A stretch of DNA of 64,000 nucleotides, taken from positions 61,839,242 to 61,903,241 of the forward strand of contig OZ022344.1 in the NCBI GenBank assembly GCA_963989245.1. Direction: 5' to 3'. Of this stretch, positions 32,030 through 43,149 are shown one piece after another. The position numbers and the translations under genes are program-made. The notes under the pieces were generated by a model that had not been told where the DNA came from, searched no databases, and was given only the letters and a program-made list of their open reading frames with translations. Each line of letters opens with the position of its first letter. Within the stretch, counting starts at the first letter, position 1. The DNA comes from Nansenia antarctica. Lineage: Eukaryota > Chordata > Actinopteri > Argentiniformes > Microstomatidae.

Positions 32030-32933
32030 TGATTGATTGATTGAGAATGTTTATTTTGGTCCCCTATACAATTCACAATACAGATATAAGAAAATGTACA
32101 TAGTCACAATTTATAACATCAGGACCAAAAAGGTGTAGGCTGAAGCCGTGGCTTATTGCGCCTACCCTTGTTACATGTATGCATGTCCCCCCATGAATGC
32201 ATAATCAAAACATTGAAACTTTTATAAACAAAATGTCACTTACGCATGTCAACAAAAAGTTCAAAAAATAAAATAAAAATACCAAACAAAAACTATATTT
32301 AAACCTCTGTTTTATACTTGTTAATCATCTTATTTTAAATATTTTTTTTAATCCTTTTAATGTACTACACATTTTCATTTCCTTTTCAAAAGTATTCCAT
32401 AAATTAACTCCTTTAACTGTTATACATCTTTGTTTTGCATTTGTTCTAATCTTTGTTTTCATAAACATACATATTCCTCTGAGTTCATAATTACTCTGTC
32501 TAACTTGAAATAGTCTCTGGATACAGTCTGGAAGCATCTTATTTTTTACTTTATACATGACTTGTGCCATTTTGAAGTCCACCAATTCTTTAAATTTGAG
32601 ATCATAGGTGTTTATGAATAATTTGTTAGTTGGTTCTTGATAGGCAGCTCTGTTTATAATTCGTATAGCTCTTTTCTGTAGTAAATAAATTGGATTTGTG
32701 ATTGTTTTGTATGTGTTTCCCCACACTTCCACACAGTAGGTTATGTATGGAACTATTAGAGAACGGTACAATATGTGTAATGAATTTGGATTAAGTATGT
32801 CTTTCGTTTTATGCAGTATTGCAATAGACTTTGATATTTTAGTCTTTAAGTAGTTTATGTGTGTTTTCCAACATAGTTTGTGGTCTATAACAACTCCCAA
32901 AAATGCGTTTTCATAAACTCTTTCAATTTCAAA
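32030..32933 (-). mobile_element. 5'-truncated non-LTR retrotransposon private to NLR unit 3
   Basis: The minus strand encodes a reverse-transcriptase C-terminus (GVVIDHKLCWKTHINYLKTK, LYRSLIVPYITYCVEVWGNT, LLQKRAIRIINRAAYQEPTN, GVNLWNTFEKEMKMCSTL; 32325-32900) and ends in a (TCAA)n tail at 32030-32045. It is flanked by GTAGAT at 32024-32029 and 32934-32939, where units 1 and 2 have a single copy. It therefore inserted after the duplication. Confidence 0.85.
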
Positions 32934-33197
32934 GTAGATGTTTCATGTCAAGTTGTTCAAGGTCTATTTCTATGATTACTGTTCTACTGTAAAACTCCAG
33001 CTCCATGCTGGTTCGAGCCTGTCTGTCTGAAGGCTCCACTGCCTGCAGCTGTGTGATTGCTGAGTGGTTTCAGGTGGGCTGATCAGGAGCTGTCCATGGT
33101 CCTGCACAGGGCTGCGTTCAGGTAGAAATACAAGACATGCCTCTCTGACATGTGTAGAATCATCATGAGGTCACACAGTTCTTTGTTTCACAAACAC

Positions 33198-33203
33198 TTT
33201 ATT
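33198..33203 (-). terminator. Polyadenylation signal of NLR unit 3
   Basis: Minus-strand AATAAA in the conserved 3' flank. Confidence 0.4.
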
Positions 33204-34273
33204 GATATTGATGCAGTCGTCATCATCATCATCATCATCATAATATTAAAATGAAGGAACGTGACTATAGGGCTAGTTCAGGCTAGTAGACTAGTGCTGC
33301 CACTATGGCGCCTCTGTCAGAATGAGAAGGAGGAGGCAGAAGGTGATAAAGTTATTGTAATAATTACAACTAAAACACAGAGGCACCATCCTCTCTGACC
33401 ACCAGCCCCAGATCTCTCTGACCACCAGCCCCAGATATCTCTGACCACCTGCCCCAAATCTCTCTGTCTGTCCATTTGGACTTGCAAGGCTTCACAAGAG
33501 CTACACTGACACACAAGAAAATATATGGATATAGAAATATATGCAAAATATGTACATTGGATAGATAGGCAGGCACAGAAATACATGGAAAGTGAATTCC
33601 AGAACATGTACATGTTGTATTGACAGAGGAGGAGAGCTGTCTTCACATCCACTCCCTGCTATCTTACACACAGCTCCATAATACAGCATCTGAACTCAAA
33701 CACACAACTTTACCAAGTCTTATACACATCCACTCTCTCTCCTCAGGGTCAGAGACTCTGGGTCTCAGAGTTCATCACCAGTCTGATTGATAATATAATG
33801 ATTCATCTGGATTGTTTCAAGATCAGTTGCATTTCCAGAAATAAAATAATAATAATAAAAGGTGATAAAATAATATACAGAAAAATGTCACGCCTCTGTT
33901 TTGTCAGTCTATTGCACTTTTTCACATATTTCACAATGAGCAAATAATCAACTGGTTTTCATCAACTGCTGCAGATAGGATCTGAGGCAGGAGTATAAAC
34001 CTACACTGACACAATCCTGAAGACTTTACAGTCAGAGACTCCTCCATCTCACAGGACCTGTACTGCTGCCCTCTAGTGGTCTGAGTGGGACTGACACTAC
34101 ACACTACACCCTAAACACTACACACTACACACTATACCCTCACATAACACCCTACACACTGCACACAGAGGCACACAGTTTGAGTGTATGAAGCTTGATG
34201 TGTGTAAAACTACATCATGACATCATGTTATGATCCAACATCTTTGAGCCTTAGGTGTTCAGTGTGATCTCCC
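33204..34273 (-). other. 3' UTR-like flank of NLR unit 3
   Basis: Nearly identical to 16831-17916, with the short ACACTACACC repeat expanded by one unit. No gene is seen. Confidence 0.4.
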
Positions 34274-35217
34274 TTAGACTAGTTTACACAGGGTCACTGA
34301 AGATCCATCCTTCCAAAACCCAAACCCTGGGTAGAGGGGCTCAGTGAATGTGGAGTGGAATGTGTGCAGGAGGGTCAGTGTGTCAGAGGAGACCCTGTAG
34401 AAGGACAGAGTGCCGGCCGGCCAGTCCAGATACACTCCTACTCTGTGGGAGCCAGAGGAGGGCACAGGTATGTGAGTTGTCTTACTATTGTGCCTGGCAT
34501 AGTAACTGTCAGAGGTGTCAGAGCACCACAGACTCCAGGACTTGTCATTGTATCCCAACCCACAGTCATCACCCCCTCCTCTCCTGCTGATTCCTTTATA
34601 TGTCACTGCTATATAAGGCCCACACCCCCTCCACTCTACCTCCCAGTAACAGCACCCAGTCAGACCCTCTCTACACAGCACCTGTCCCAAGTCCTTAAAT
34701 CTCTCTGGGTGATCAGGATACGGCTGCTCCTCTCTCCCCCATGTCGCCTTCCTGTTCTCCTCAGACAGAGAGAGGTATCTGTGTGCTGTGTTTGGGTCCA
34801 GTGCAGGCCCGGCGCATGCGCTTGGCATACAAGGCAATTGCCTAGGGCGCCGAGCCGCTAGGGGCGCCCTGGAGCATTGGCCGCCGCCCCTCAGGTTACA
34901 GGTTAATGAAAAAATCAAGAGTAAACAACAACAAAACTCACCAGAAAAATATCCTAGCCTACTGAAAAACGAGAAACGATTACAAACGAAACACGAAAAA
35001 TGAAACGGTCAAAGACTTGGACTCGGTTTTTGTTGTGCGCGTAAATTAATGCACAGTTTACCCTACTTAGCCCACCGCGGCTGTTTTTACGATTGGATCG
35101 ATAGTCAGCCGCAATAAGTTGTCTTGCTTTGCTATTTAGCATTTGGGGCGCACTGTTTTTGTTTGCCTAGGGCGGCCAATCACCTCACGCCGGCCCTGGT
35201 CCAGTGTGAGCTCACAG
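34274..35217 (-). pseudogene. Orphan B30.2 exon of NLR unit 3, split by a hAT-type insertion
   Basis: The SPRY part (34274-34803) is open and nearly identical to unit 2 (CYWEVEWRGCGPYIAVTYKG; NSKTTHIPVPSSG). The first codons of PRY lie beyond the insertion at 35207-35217, ending at the AG acceptor. No LRR or NACHT exons follow, because the duplicated block stops at 35848. The exon cannot be translated as part of an NLR in this state. Confidence 0.75.
34804..35198. mobile_element. 395-bp non-autonomous hAT-type element
   Basis: The ends are CAGGCCCGGCG (left) and CGCCGGCCCTG (right). They are flanked by an 8-bp duplication GTCCAGTG (34796-34803 and 35199-35206), which occurs once in units 1 and 2. 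An 8-bp duplication and CAGGG-type ends are standard for hAT. The GCCTAGGGCG motifs near both ends are typical of such fish elements. There is no transposase. Confidence 0.9.
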
Positions 35218-35297
35218 GCAACTGAATGAGAGGGCCGAAATAATCATCAAATCAATACAATTGGATAAATTACAATATTCACATTGAGATCTTGTTA

Positions 35298-35848
35298 AGC
35301 CCAGTTCACATCTATGCAACGCAACGTGACGGGTCAGTTTTAGAACGTTTAAACCGTTGTTAGAAAAAACTTGGCAACTACTTGCGACTTATTATTACTT
35401 GCGACATTATCTAGCTAGCTAGTTTTTAACTTGAGTATCTAGGCTATCTAGCTAGCTAACTTGCCTTCCATTTGCAACACAAATGCATTAGCTGTCAAGG
35501 CTAACACACACACACACACTAGATGAAAACATAAAAACACACCGCTGCACCCATATTCAGATCCCATTGTCATGACAGACCTAAAAGTTGAGTAAAGCCA
35601 GCTCCCTATATAACAACAACAAGGGACTATCTATTGGCTACGGAGGGGTCAGTTTCATGTCACTCACAAAGATGTATTCCTTTCTAGGTGAGAGTTTCAA
35701 GAGTCTTGTCTACCTGTCTACAAATGTCTAGCTAACTTTTCATCTTTCTCAGCAAAAGCATGTAATAGCTCAACATAGTTGCCACGATTAGAAGAGTTTG
35801 CACTCTCATCGTTACCACGAAATGTTAATTCCTGTTTGGCTCAGAAAC
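35298..35848. mobile_element. Truncated copy of the TTA-flanked element in NLR unit 3
   Basis: The left end AGCCCAGTTCACATCTATGC follows TTA (35295-35297), as at 18538. The minisatellite is missing and the element stops at GGCTCAGAAAC (35848), where unrelated sequence begins. The break is the right edge of the NLR duplication. Confidence 0.75.
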
Positions 35849-35996
35849 CAGCCAGTTTTCAAGATGGTGGCTATTACGTAACTCAAAATAAGCGTTTTGG
35901 AAGCTGTCTGATCACAGATATTGCATTAAATTGAAGGGCAGCATTCATCACCATTAATTGAGATGATGTGTTCAACCATTTGTCGACATCACTGCT
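35849..35996 (+). other. Junction between NLR block and mobile-element-like gene
   Basis: The sequence changes at 35849. Stops occur in the frame of the downstream ORF (TGA at 35964), so coding sequence upstream of 35997 is not continuous. Confidence 0.5.
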
Positions 35997-38248
35997 GTGA
36001 AACTCACCATGGGGTTCAGTGGGCATTTCAGTGACTGGTGTGAGAAACGCAGGGAGGAGAGCCCCCAGTTTCAATTCTGGGAGCTTGTGTTGTCAATGGA
36101 ATTGGTGGTTTTCTCTTTGGTCAGATCTTTCAGAGAAGCTAACTTCAACTTGTATTGTCAAGCACTGTCTGCTCTAATTCCATTCTTCCTTGCAAACAAC
36201 AACAATGTGAACTATGGTCGATGGCTCCCCATCCACCTCAGAGACATGGCGTCTTTGGAGCAAACTCATCCTCAGGTTTTCCATGAATTTCAGCTTGGAA
36301 AGTTTGTGGTCCACAAGACTCACAGGGAGTTCTCAGGCTTACCCATTGACCAAGCTCACGAGCAGGTCAATGCAGTTGTTAAAGGTGATGGTGGTGCCAT
36401 TGGCCTTACAGAGGATCCATCTGCACTGAGGCGGTGGATGGTGTCTGGACCAGAAGTTAGCCAGTTAGTCAACCAGTATGAGTTGGCATCTCAAGTCAAA
36501 GAAGCAAACAAAGATGTCAGGCATCATGAGCAGACCAGTCAGTCTCAGAAGTCCTTCACTGACAAGGTCCAAAAGTTGTTTGATGTGATGAAGGATCTGG
36601 GTAATCCTTTCCAGGAAGAGTCCAAAGATCTGCTCACATTGGACACAAAAACCATCGCACATCCCAGTGCTGCTGAGCTTGTAAGAACTCACTTTGAGAA
36701 AGGTCAAGCTGCCTTCAGAGACTTTTTCAATGGTCTGGGGGATGAGGGTTCCTTCTATAAGCCCATTAAAAAGAACAAAGCCGACTTCTTTCGCCAAGAG
36801 GCAGCTGCAGCTTCCAGTGACATGAAGAAGCAGGTACTCAAAGATGACTGTCGTCTGTTCTCGCAGCTTTTTATATCGTGCCAATCACGAGAGTGTGACC
36901 TGCTTGAGTTCTTTAAGCATGAGAATCAACCTTTCCCTGCTGCACTGAGTGACACAGGGAAACTCCACTCTGGCCAGAAGTCTCAGCTTTCAAAAATTCT
37001 GGAAGCTACCATTTCTCCTCCTGACAAACAACCAGAATGTGATGCCATTATCATTGATGGTTCCTCTCTTGTGCATTCATTGTCTCCTACGACATCAAAG
37101 ACCTTTGAGGAATATGCTGTCCAGGATGTAGTTCCAAAAATCCAGACCTACTCATCAAAGTATGAGCGAACAGATATCATTTTTGATGTCTACTGGACTT
37201 CAAGCCTGAAGGCTGAAACTAGGTCAAACAGAGGTATGGGAGGTCGACGAAGAGTGACAGACAAAAACAAACTGCCACCCAACTGGAAAAGCTTCCTGCG
37301 AGACAGCAACAACAAGACTGAGCTCTTCATGTTCCTTGCCGACAAGATAGTGACCCTGTGTCCCAACAATGTCATAGTTGTGACCAAAGGGGAGCAGGCT
37401 CTATCAAACAAGCCCATCAGCCTTGAAGGCTTAAGTCCATGTAACCATGAGGAAGCTGACTCCAGAATCTTCATACATACTCTTCATGCAGCCAAGCAAC
37501 AGATGAAGTCTGTGTTGATCAAGGCATGCGACACAGTATTCTTGTTGTTGCAGTCAATGTTTTTGCGACGCTTCAGGATGCAGGCTTAGTAAGGCTTTGG
37601 GTAGAATTTGGTCAAGGTCAGTCCATTAAGTGGTTGCCTATCCATGACATGGTGCTTTCTCTTGGCCCAGAGAAATCCAGTAGCATGCTGTTCTTTCACG
37701 CCTTCACTGGCTGTGATGTTGTGTCAGCTTTTCGTGGCAAAGGCAAAAAAACGGCATGGCAAGCATGGGAGGTTTGCCCTGAAGTGAGCCCTGTCTTCAA
37801 AAAGCTCAGTCAGTACCCACCTATCATAGAAGATGCAGACCTCAACATCCTTGAGAAGTTTGTCATCACCATGTATGACAAGCAGAGCACTACAGGCAAG
37901 GTTGATGAGGCAAGACTAGAATTATTTGCGCGGAAGCAAAGGTCTTATGATGCCATTCCACCGACAAGCGCATCCCTCGTTCAACATGTGAAACGGTCTG
38001 CCTTCCAAGCTGCCTGCATATGGGGCCAGGCAACAGTGTGCAAAATGCAAATTGAAAGCCCTGCCAACTGGGGCTGGAAAAAAGATGGTGAGGTCTGGCA
38101 AGTGGTCTGGACAACCCTTCCACCGATTGTTCAGACGTGTGAGCAGTTGACGAAATGCGGCTGCAAGACTGAATGCAGAGGACGATGCAAATGTTATCGA
38201 TTCGGCCTGAAGTGTACCCAGTTGTGTGCCTGTGAATGTGAGGACTAA
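35997..38248 (+). pseudogene. Mobile-element-like gene with C-terminal CXC cysteine cluster, frameshifted
   Basis: Two overlapping frames (35997-37589 and 37526-38248) together give about 750 codons. The switch is near 37530-37550, where LIKACDT in the first frame must pass to ILVVAVNVFATLQDAGLVR in the second. The first half includes FWELVLSMELVVFSLVRSFR and NYGRWLPIHLRDM. The centre has DAIIIDGSSLVHSLSPTTSK and DIIFDVYWTSSLKAETRS, which look like a PIN/FEN-type fold to me (weak inference). The second half has MLFFHAFTGCDVVSAFRGKG. The end CGCKTECRGRCKCYRFGLKC is a CXC (tesmin/TSO1-like) zinc-binding motif. I know similar multi-copy proteins in fish and invertebrates but cannot name a superfamily. 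No terminal repeats were found. Confidence 0.65.
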
Positions 38249-38264
38249 AAGAAGAAACAGCCAT

Positions 38265-38493
38265 GATTGCCAGCCATGTTTTGCTCAGAATTGTACAATG
38301 CAGCCTATTAGTCAGGTTTGTTATATAATTTCGTTATATAATTTTTGTTATATAATTTCGTATTATTAAAAAATAAATGTTTTAAGTGACAAAACAAAAA
38401 AACAAAAACAAAAACAAACAAAATATATTTACAAAATAAATACATCTTTCTTCTAATTCTAATAGATGCGTTTTCATTATTGTTACCGCTGCT
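38265..38493. other. 3' flank of CXC gene, A-rich
   Basis: Short repeats of TTATATAATTT and an (AAAAC)n-like tract are present. No gene is seen. It is repeated at 54455-54668. Confidence 0.5.
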
Positions 38494-39160
38494 TCATAGG
38501 TCTGAATAACACTGACAGGCTTTATATGTGTCCCTTGAACAGAGCTTGTATAGAAAAATTATAGCATGCATCATAGGAAGGTGCCTGGGCGCCACGCAAT
38601 GATAATTTCCGTCGTTTTCAGTGAAAATAATTTTGTCACCTTTTTGGGCCATCACCAGTTTGCACCCCTGCATTCCCAAAAAATGTGATAGAAATGAGCC
38701 ATTGAATTGTTGCACTCTCTCCAGCAATTCCCAGTTCCCGGTGTACCATTCTGTAAGTATTTTCTTCTTGGGGTAATAAAAAACCTAATAATGTTCTTCC
38801 ATGAAAATTCTCTCCATTGTCCAGAGCTAGAGGTGGTGGATTGTATTTTACATATGTTCAACCATTCTTCCTCAGTTAGGACTATGTTTGCTTCCTTCTC
38901 CCACTTATCCCTAACATATAAGGTGGAGTGATTCTTGGTGGACTGTATACTCTTCTGTATAATTCTTGACACCAGTTTCTTGTGGGTGTTGCCCTTATAC
39001 GCATCAATACAAATGTTGACGAGACTCATTTCAGAAACCTCATTATTCTTTATATTCTTATAGAAGTAGTAATGCCTCAGTTTTAAATACCTGTAGAAAT
39101 CTTGTTTCTCTAGGTTGTGATTATCAATAAGATATTGAAAGGCCTGTATAGGATGAAATT
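38494..39160 (-). mobile_element. L1-like retrotransposon ORF2 3' fragment, frameshifted
   Basis: The minus strand reads RPFQYLIDNHNLEKQDFYRY, LRHYYFYKNIKNNEVSEMSL, KWEKEANIVLTEEEWLNICK, WREFSWKNIIRFFITPRRKY and FYHIFWECRGANW. A second frame follows to 38494. The WRE.SWKN...FF.TP and HIFWEC motifs match the C-terminus of fish L1-type ORF2. The duplicate is 54669-55335. Confidence 0.72.
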
Positions 39161-39167
39161 AGGTAGG

Positions 39168-39340
39168 GATGTCCCGATCCCATTTTTTCACTACCGATAC
39201 CTGGGCTTCAGGTATCTGCGATACCGATATCAATCCGATATTAGTATTTACAATAACGTACAATAAAGACCATTCATTATTGTTTTACTCCTGAATAATA
39301 ACAAATACTTCCCCAGTATAGTCCACAACATTTGGCTATT
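39168..39340. mobile_element. hAT-like element terminus
   Basis: TAGGGATGTCCCGATCCC, followed by ACCGATACC motifs and their inverted forms, is a terminus seen on fish hAT elements. The other end was not located. Copy at 55342-55515. Confidence 0.45.
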
Positions 39341-39535
39341 AAAGACTGCGAGCCTTTATTCAAGCAACAAAAACAGTACTCACTGAGTCTGTTACTCACT
39401 ACTCAGTGACCAACTGGTTTCAAGTTAAAACAATTTAAACAGCAGCATTCAGCATTGTAGAAATCTGTATGTATCTCACTATGGGAACGCCCCCTGCGTG
39501 ACCTCATCAGAAACTGAATTACACTGCGCCAGCCC

Positions 39536-39592
39536 ATTGGCTGGCCCAGGCGACGCTTGTGTCACGAGGGACGGGACCCTCCGCCTATATAA
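39536..39592 (+). promoter_or_regulatory. Candidate core promoter (CCAAT-type and TATA boxes)
   Basis: GCCCATTGGCTGG (inverted CCAAT) lies about 45 bp before CTATATAAC in a GC-rich stretch, with a plausible start near 39615. It may serve the hAT-like element or an adjacent lost gene. Copy at about 55712-55768. Confidence 0.4.
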
Positions 39593-39845
39593 CGGCATCT
39601 GTCGTCATTCAAAAGCCTTTGCGCTCTTCTCACTGGAGCTGACAACAACTGTGTGGGTGTCTAGAGCTAAACAGTCCACAGATACGAGCGACCACAACAC
39701 ACACACACTGTATGGAAAGTTTGAGCGGCAGTGACGGCCGCGCGCTGCACTTTATTTTTATTTTTATTATTTTGAACGTCTCGTCAGTGACGCGGCCGCG
39801 CGCTGCACTTTATTTTTATTTTTATTATTTTGAACGTCTCGTCAG

Positions 39846-39958
39846 TGACGATGCAGTGTGTGTGTGTGTTAGGCCGTCAGTGACGGTGCAGTGTGTGTGT
39901 GTTAGCCCGTCAGTGACGGTGCAGTGTGTGTGTGTTAGCCCGTCAGTGACGGTGCTGA
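39846..39958. repeat. 33-bp minisatellite, about 3.5 copies
   Basis: The unit is GTGACGGTGCAGTGTGTGTG TGTTAGCCCGTCA. Block B has about one more copy (55967-56107). Confidence 0.88.
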
Positions 39959-40043
39959 GCAGTGCTGTACGTTAACAAACACGTTTGTACAGCTGTTCCT
40001 TTGTGTCGACCTCCCTCTGTGCCTAGAGACTCTTACACTAACG

Positions 40044-40435
40044 TTACCACCAGGTGCTAGCTAGCTACGGTAGCTAACGTTACCACCAGGTGCTAGCCAG
40101 CTACGGTAGCTAACGTTACCACCAGGTGCTAGCCAGCTACGGTAGCTAACGTTACCACCAGGTGCTAGCCAGCTACGGTAGCTAACGTTACCACCAGGTG
40201 CTAGCTAACTAAGGTAGCTAATGTTACCACCAGGTGCTAGCCAGCTACGGTAGCTAATGTTACCACCAGGTGCTAGCTAGCTACGGTAGCTAACGTTACC
40301 ATCAGGTGCTAGGTAACTATGGTAGCTAACTAACGTTACCACTAGGTGCTAGCCAGCTACGGTAGCTAACGTTACCACCAGGTGCTAGCCAGCTACGGTA
40401 GCTAACGTTACCACCAGGTGCTAGCTAGCTAAACA
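40044..40435. repeat. 36-bp minisatellite, about 11 copies
   Basis: The unit is ACCACCAGGTGCTAGCCAGC TACGGTAGCTAACGTT. It contains CAGGTG (E-box) and palindromic GCTAGC. Block B has about 9 copies (56184-56540), so copy number differs between the blocks. Confidence 0.92.
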
Positions 40436-40947
40436 TTACCGTTTCAATCAACCACGTAATATGTCACTGTAGCGTACTCCTAATGTCCACCATGTACTTG
40501 AAACACAAATCAGATATTTATTCTCTCGTTAGCGTGCTAGCTAAGCATAACTGACCATGTTAAACTCCATTGACTACGTGAGCCTTAGCTAGTCTAGCTA
40601 ACGTTAGTTCAAGCGTCTTCTTTAACCTAAAATCGTTCAAAGCCCTCCAACGAGCGCATAGCTAGCTAGCTAACCAACACTTAGAATAAATTGCTAAAAT
40701 AATAGCATCCACAACACAAAGTTTTTGTTGGTTTTGCCAGCAAGGCTCCTCTGTCTGGGGACTGGGGCTGATTAACACTTAAGGGGGGGAGTCTTGAAGC
40801 TACAGCAATGAATAAGACTAGACTAGGCCTACTGACATTTTTAACCTTGCATGAACATTATCAATAATACCAAAAACAAAATATTATCTTAAGCATGTGC
40901 CATCTCTAAAGGACCGTAGGCAGGAAGCTGCAGTTTCTTTACTAAAA

Positions 40948-41250
40948 GAGATCAATCAATCTAAGCTTTATTTGTATAGCACATTTCATACCCAGAGGCA
41001 ACACAATGCGCTTTACAGAGAACAAGGGATGCGGGTCCCACCCCTACATATTCCAGAAGTTTCACCAGGGGGCCAGAAAAGTGAGCTGTAAAAAAATATT
41101 CCCTGACCTCCCTTAACGAGACGATCGAACAAGCTCTTGGAGCTTATGTCTAAAAGCTTGTGTCTTACAGCAGCATTTAGAGAGCGATAAGTTACATTAA
41201 ATTACAATCTCAGAGCAAAAGAGCTAAAAACATCACAGGAGAGACATGGC
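40948..41250. mobile_element. Fish retroelement tail (TTTATTTGTATAGCACATTTC type)
   Basis: GATCAATCAATCTAAGCTTTATTTG TATAGCACATTTCATAC is a widespread fish SINE/LINE end. Copy at 58228-58525. Confidence 0.55.
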
Positions 41251-42170
41251 AAATGTGCGTCCATGAGTGCGAGTCCATCCCACCAGCTAAGCAGTTTGAG
41301 TCGATTAAAGTTTCATTTAAACCACCACAGACCCCCAACCCCAACCATTCAGAATGCCCCTATCCATCCTATATGATGGGTTATAATAAGCCAGTCAGAC
41401 CCCCCTCCCCCATTCTGTTTGAGCTCAGATATCAACAGCAAGCAAGCCCACTTCTTCAATAGGACTGTGTGGCTTACTGCCATCTTTGTCAAAGTGTAAT
41501 TGTCAGTCATTATATTATAACTCCATTCAAAAACACAGTATATGTACCAAGACATATACCAGCATGCACACAGTCATATAGTGCATGTCCAGACATGTGT
41601 AAAGCAGACAGTGATAAAATAGATGCTAATATAGCCTAGGGCTGCGCTACTAGGTACCACGATGCATTGCAATGTCAAAATGAAATATGAGATTACTTAC
41701 AGAATAAGAAGAGTTTCCTTTAGCCGTCCTTCCACCCAGTACTTACTGGGGATGCAAAAGGATAATATCACTCAAAAAAAAGCCTTTGTTTTGATAGCTG
41801 TGAATGTTGTTAGTTATATGGGTTTAGAAGGGTTACCTATGGCGATTTTGGGCTTGTTGGTTACAGATGCTAGGGGTGGTTTGACCACAGCTCTGCTGCT
41901 CCTGGTTGACATGGCCACACCTGGCTCAACTTCAGAGGGGGAGTTATGTAGAGGTTAGAAGAGGCAGGTGGGGCAAGGTTTAGACCAATAATCTTAATAT
42001 AAAATATATGTATATATTAATATATGACATTTTTAACCGAGCATCGATCCATTCATGTGCAGGTTATACATGGCCTTCAGTGGTTCTGGGATGCCAATCA
42101 CCCGGAGATTCTGTCGTTTGGAACGGCACTTACTGTCACTTGGGTCGTTATCGTGGTACCAGAATAGCTT
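41251..42170. other. No gene identified
   Basis: Short ORFs only. The minus strand at 42040-42170 reads CRSKRQNLRVIGIPEPLK in one frame, reminiscent of L1 ORF1, but the match is too short to call. Confidence 0.4.
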
Positions 42171-42173
42171 GTT

Positions 42174-42244
42174 CATCTGTTCATGTTCCTGGCCAGGAGA
42201 TCCTTCCTGCAGATCTCACTCATCCCAGGGAAGTGGTTGATCTT
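42174..42244 (-). pseudogene. TTLL6/13-like polyglutamylase exon fragment
   Basis: After a CTCACAG acceptor the minus strand encodes KINHFPGMSEICRKDLLARN and MNR. This motif is characteristic of tubulin tyrosine ligase-like polyglutamylases of the TTLL6/TTLL13 type, which add glutamate chains to tubulin. The frame then stops. Neighbouring exons are absent, so it is a stranded fragment. Copy at 59448-59518. Confidence 0.55.
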
Positions 42245-42419
42245 CTGTGAGGGGTCGTAGCCACCGCCTTCTTGAGCGCGGACAGAGAAACACCGCTCCT
42301 CATTGTCCGTTATTCAGAGCAACTCATTGGATTTGCATAAACCCACCTTGTTGGAGCAAGTATATTCTCTGTGGAGGGTCAGCACTAAGTACAGCATGCT
42401 GTAAAAAAAAAAAAACATC

Positions 42420-42671
42420 CTCGTCATCCATCCAGAAAGACCAGTTTCTCTTTTTGTCTTGTTTTATGCCTTCGTCTTCAGCTGATAAAGCAGGGACAGG
42501 AATTGGATCTAATGATTTTGGTCTCGACACATCACTGCAAGGTGACAACCACTGGTCGTTCTTGTGCAGGGATTTTCCAGGACAGTTGTCACTAGTGTCT
42601 TCTTGTTGCTTCTTTCCATCTTTCTTCTTTGAGCAAGACTGAGCACTCATCCCAGGGAAGTGGTTGATCTT
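42420..42671 (-). pseudogene. Second TTLL-like start fused to lysine-rich sequence
   Basis: The same acceptor and KINHFPGMS start occurs, then diverges to AQSCSKKKDGKKQQEDTSDN and a low-complexity tail rich in Ser, Asp and Lys. It stays open to an A-tract at about 42405-42417. It may be a partial duplication of the fragment at 42174 or a chimera. Copy at 59695-59946. Confidence 0.4.
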
Positions 42672-43061
42672 CTGTGAATACGAATAGAATAGAATAGAAA
42701 TGATGTCTGCAGAAGCCAGCCTGGAACGCACCTTTTTGGAGATGAAAATTTGGGGCAATATTTGAGCCTCCTCTGGGGCCCTGGCTCTGGTCATCATCAT
42801 AATTGTCTATGATAGTTTAGTGATATAACTGTGGGACTCTATTAACAATTAATGTATCTGATATAACTGTGCTACTCGCAAATACCCTGGAGTCTGGTGC
42901 TGAAAAATTAACGGACTCTTAGCTTCGATCTCGCGAGATCCTGGAAGTGGAAGGTTTTGATTCGAAAATTTGAAAGCGCGAAACTGAATACTGCTACGTC
43001 CATAATAATAATAATAATACTCATAGATCTCATCCTCCTCTTCCTCTCTCACAGGGTGTAT

Positions 43062-43110
43062 TCTACAGCAGGGTCGTAGCCACCGCCTTCTTGAGCGCGG
43101 ACAGAGAAAT
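43062..43110. repeat. Dispersed 40-bp repeat (GGGTCGTAGCCACCGCCTTC type)
   Basis: The block GGGTCGTAGCCACCGCCTTC TTGAGCGCGGACAGAGAAA occurs at about 42251-42290 and again at 43071-43110 within block A. Both copies recur in block B (59525 and 60346). Confidence 0.85.
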
Positions 43111-43149
43111 GATGATACGAGACTTCACCTGGCTTGCCAATGCTCTTCA

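Larger units (their letters stand above)
39341..40945. other. Non-coding stretch with minisatellites
   Basis: No gene is seen. It contains the promoter-like segment, a 60-bp duplication (GCGCGCTGCACTTTATTTTTATTTT at 39738 and 39799) found once in block B, and two minisatellites listed separately. Short CTAGCTAAC motifs continue to about 40680. Confidence 0.5.

Noticed and set aside
34274..34918. 214-codon ORF extending the unit 3 B30.2 into upstream sequence
   Set aside because: The first 40 codons are translated hAT-element sequence, not part of the NLR.
35883..36074. Minus-strand ORF at the start of the CXC gene
   Set aside because: Antisense and lacking any recognisable motif.
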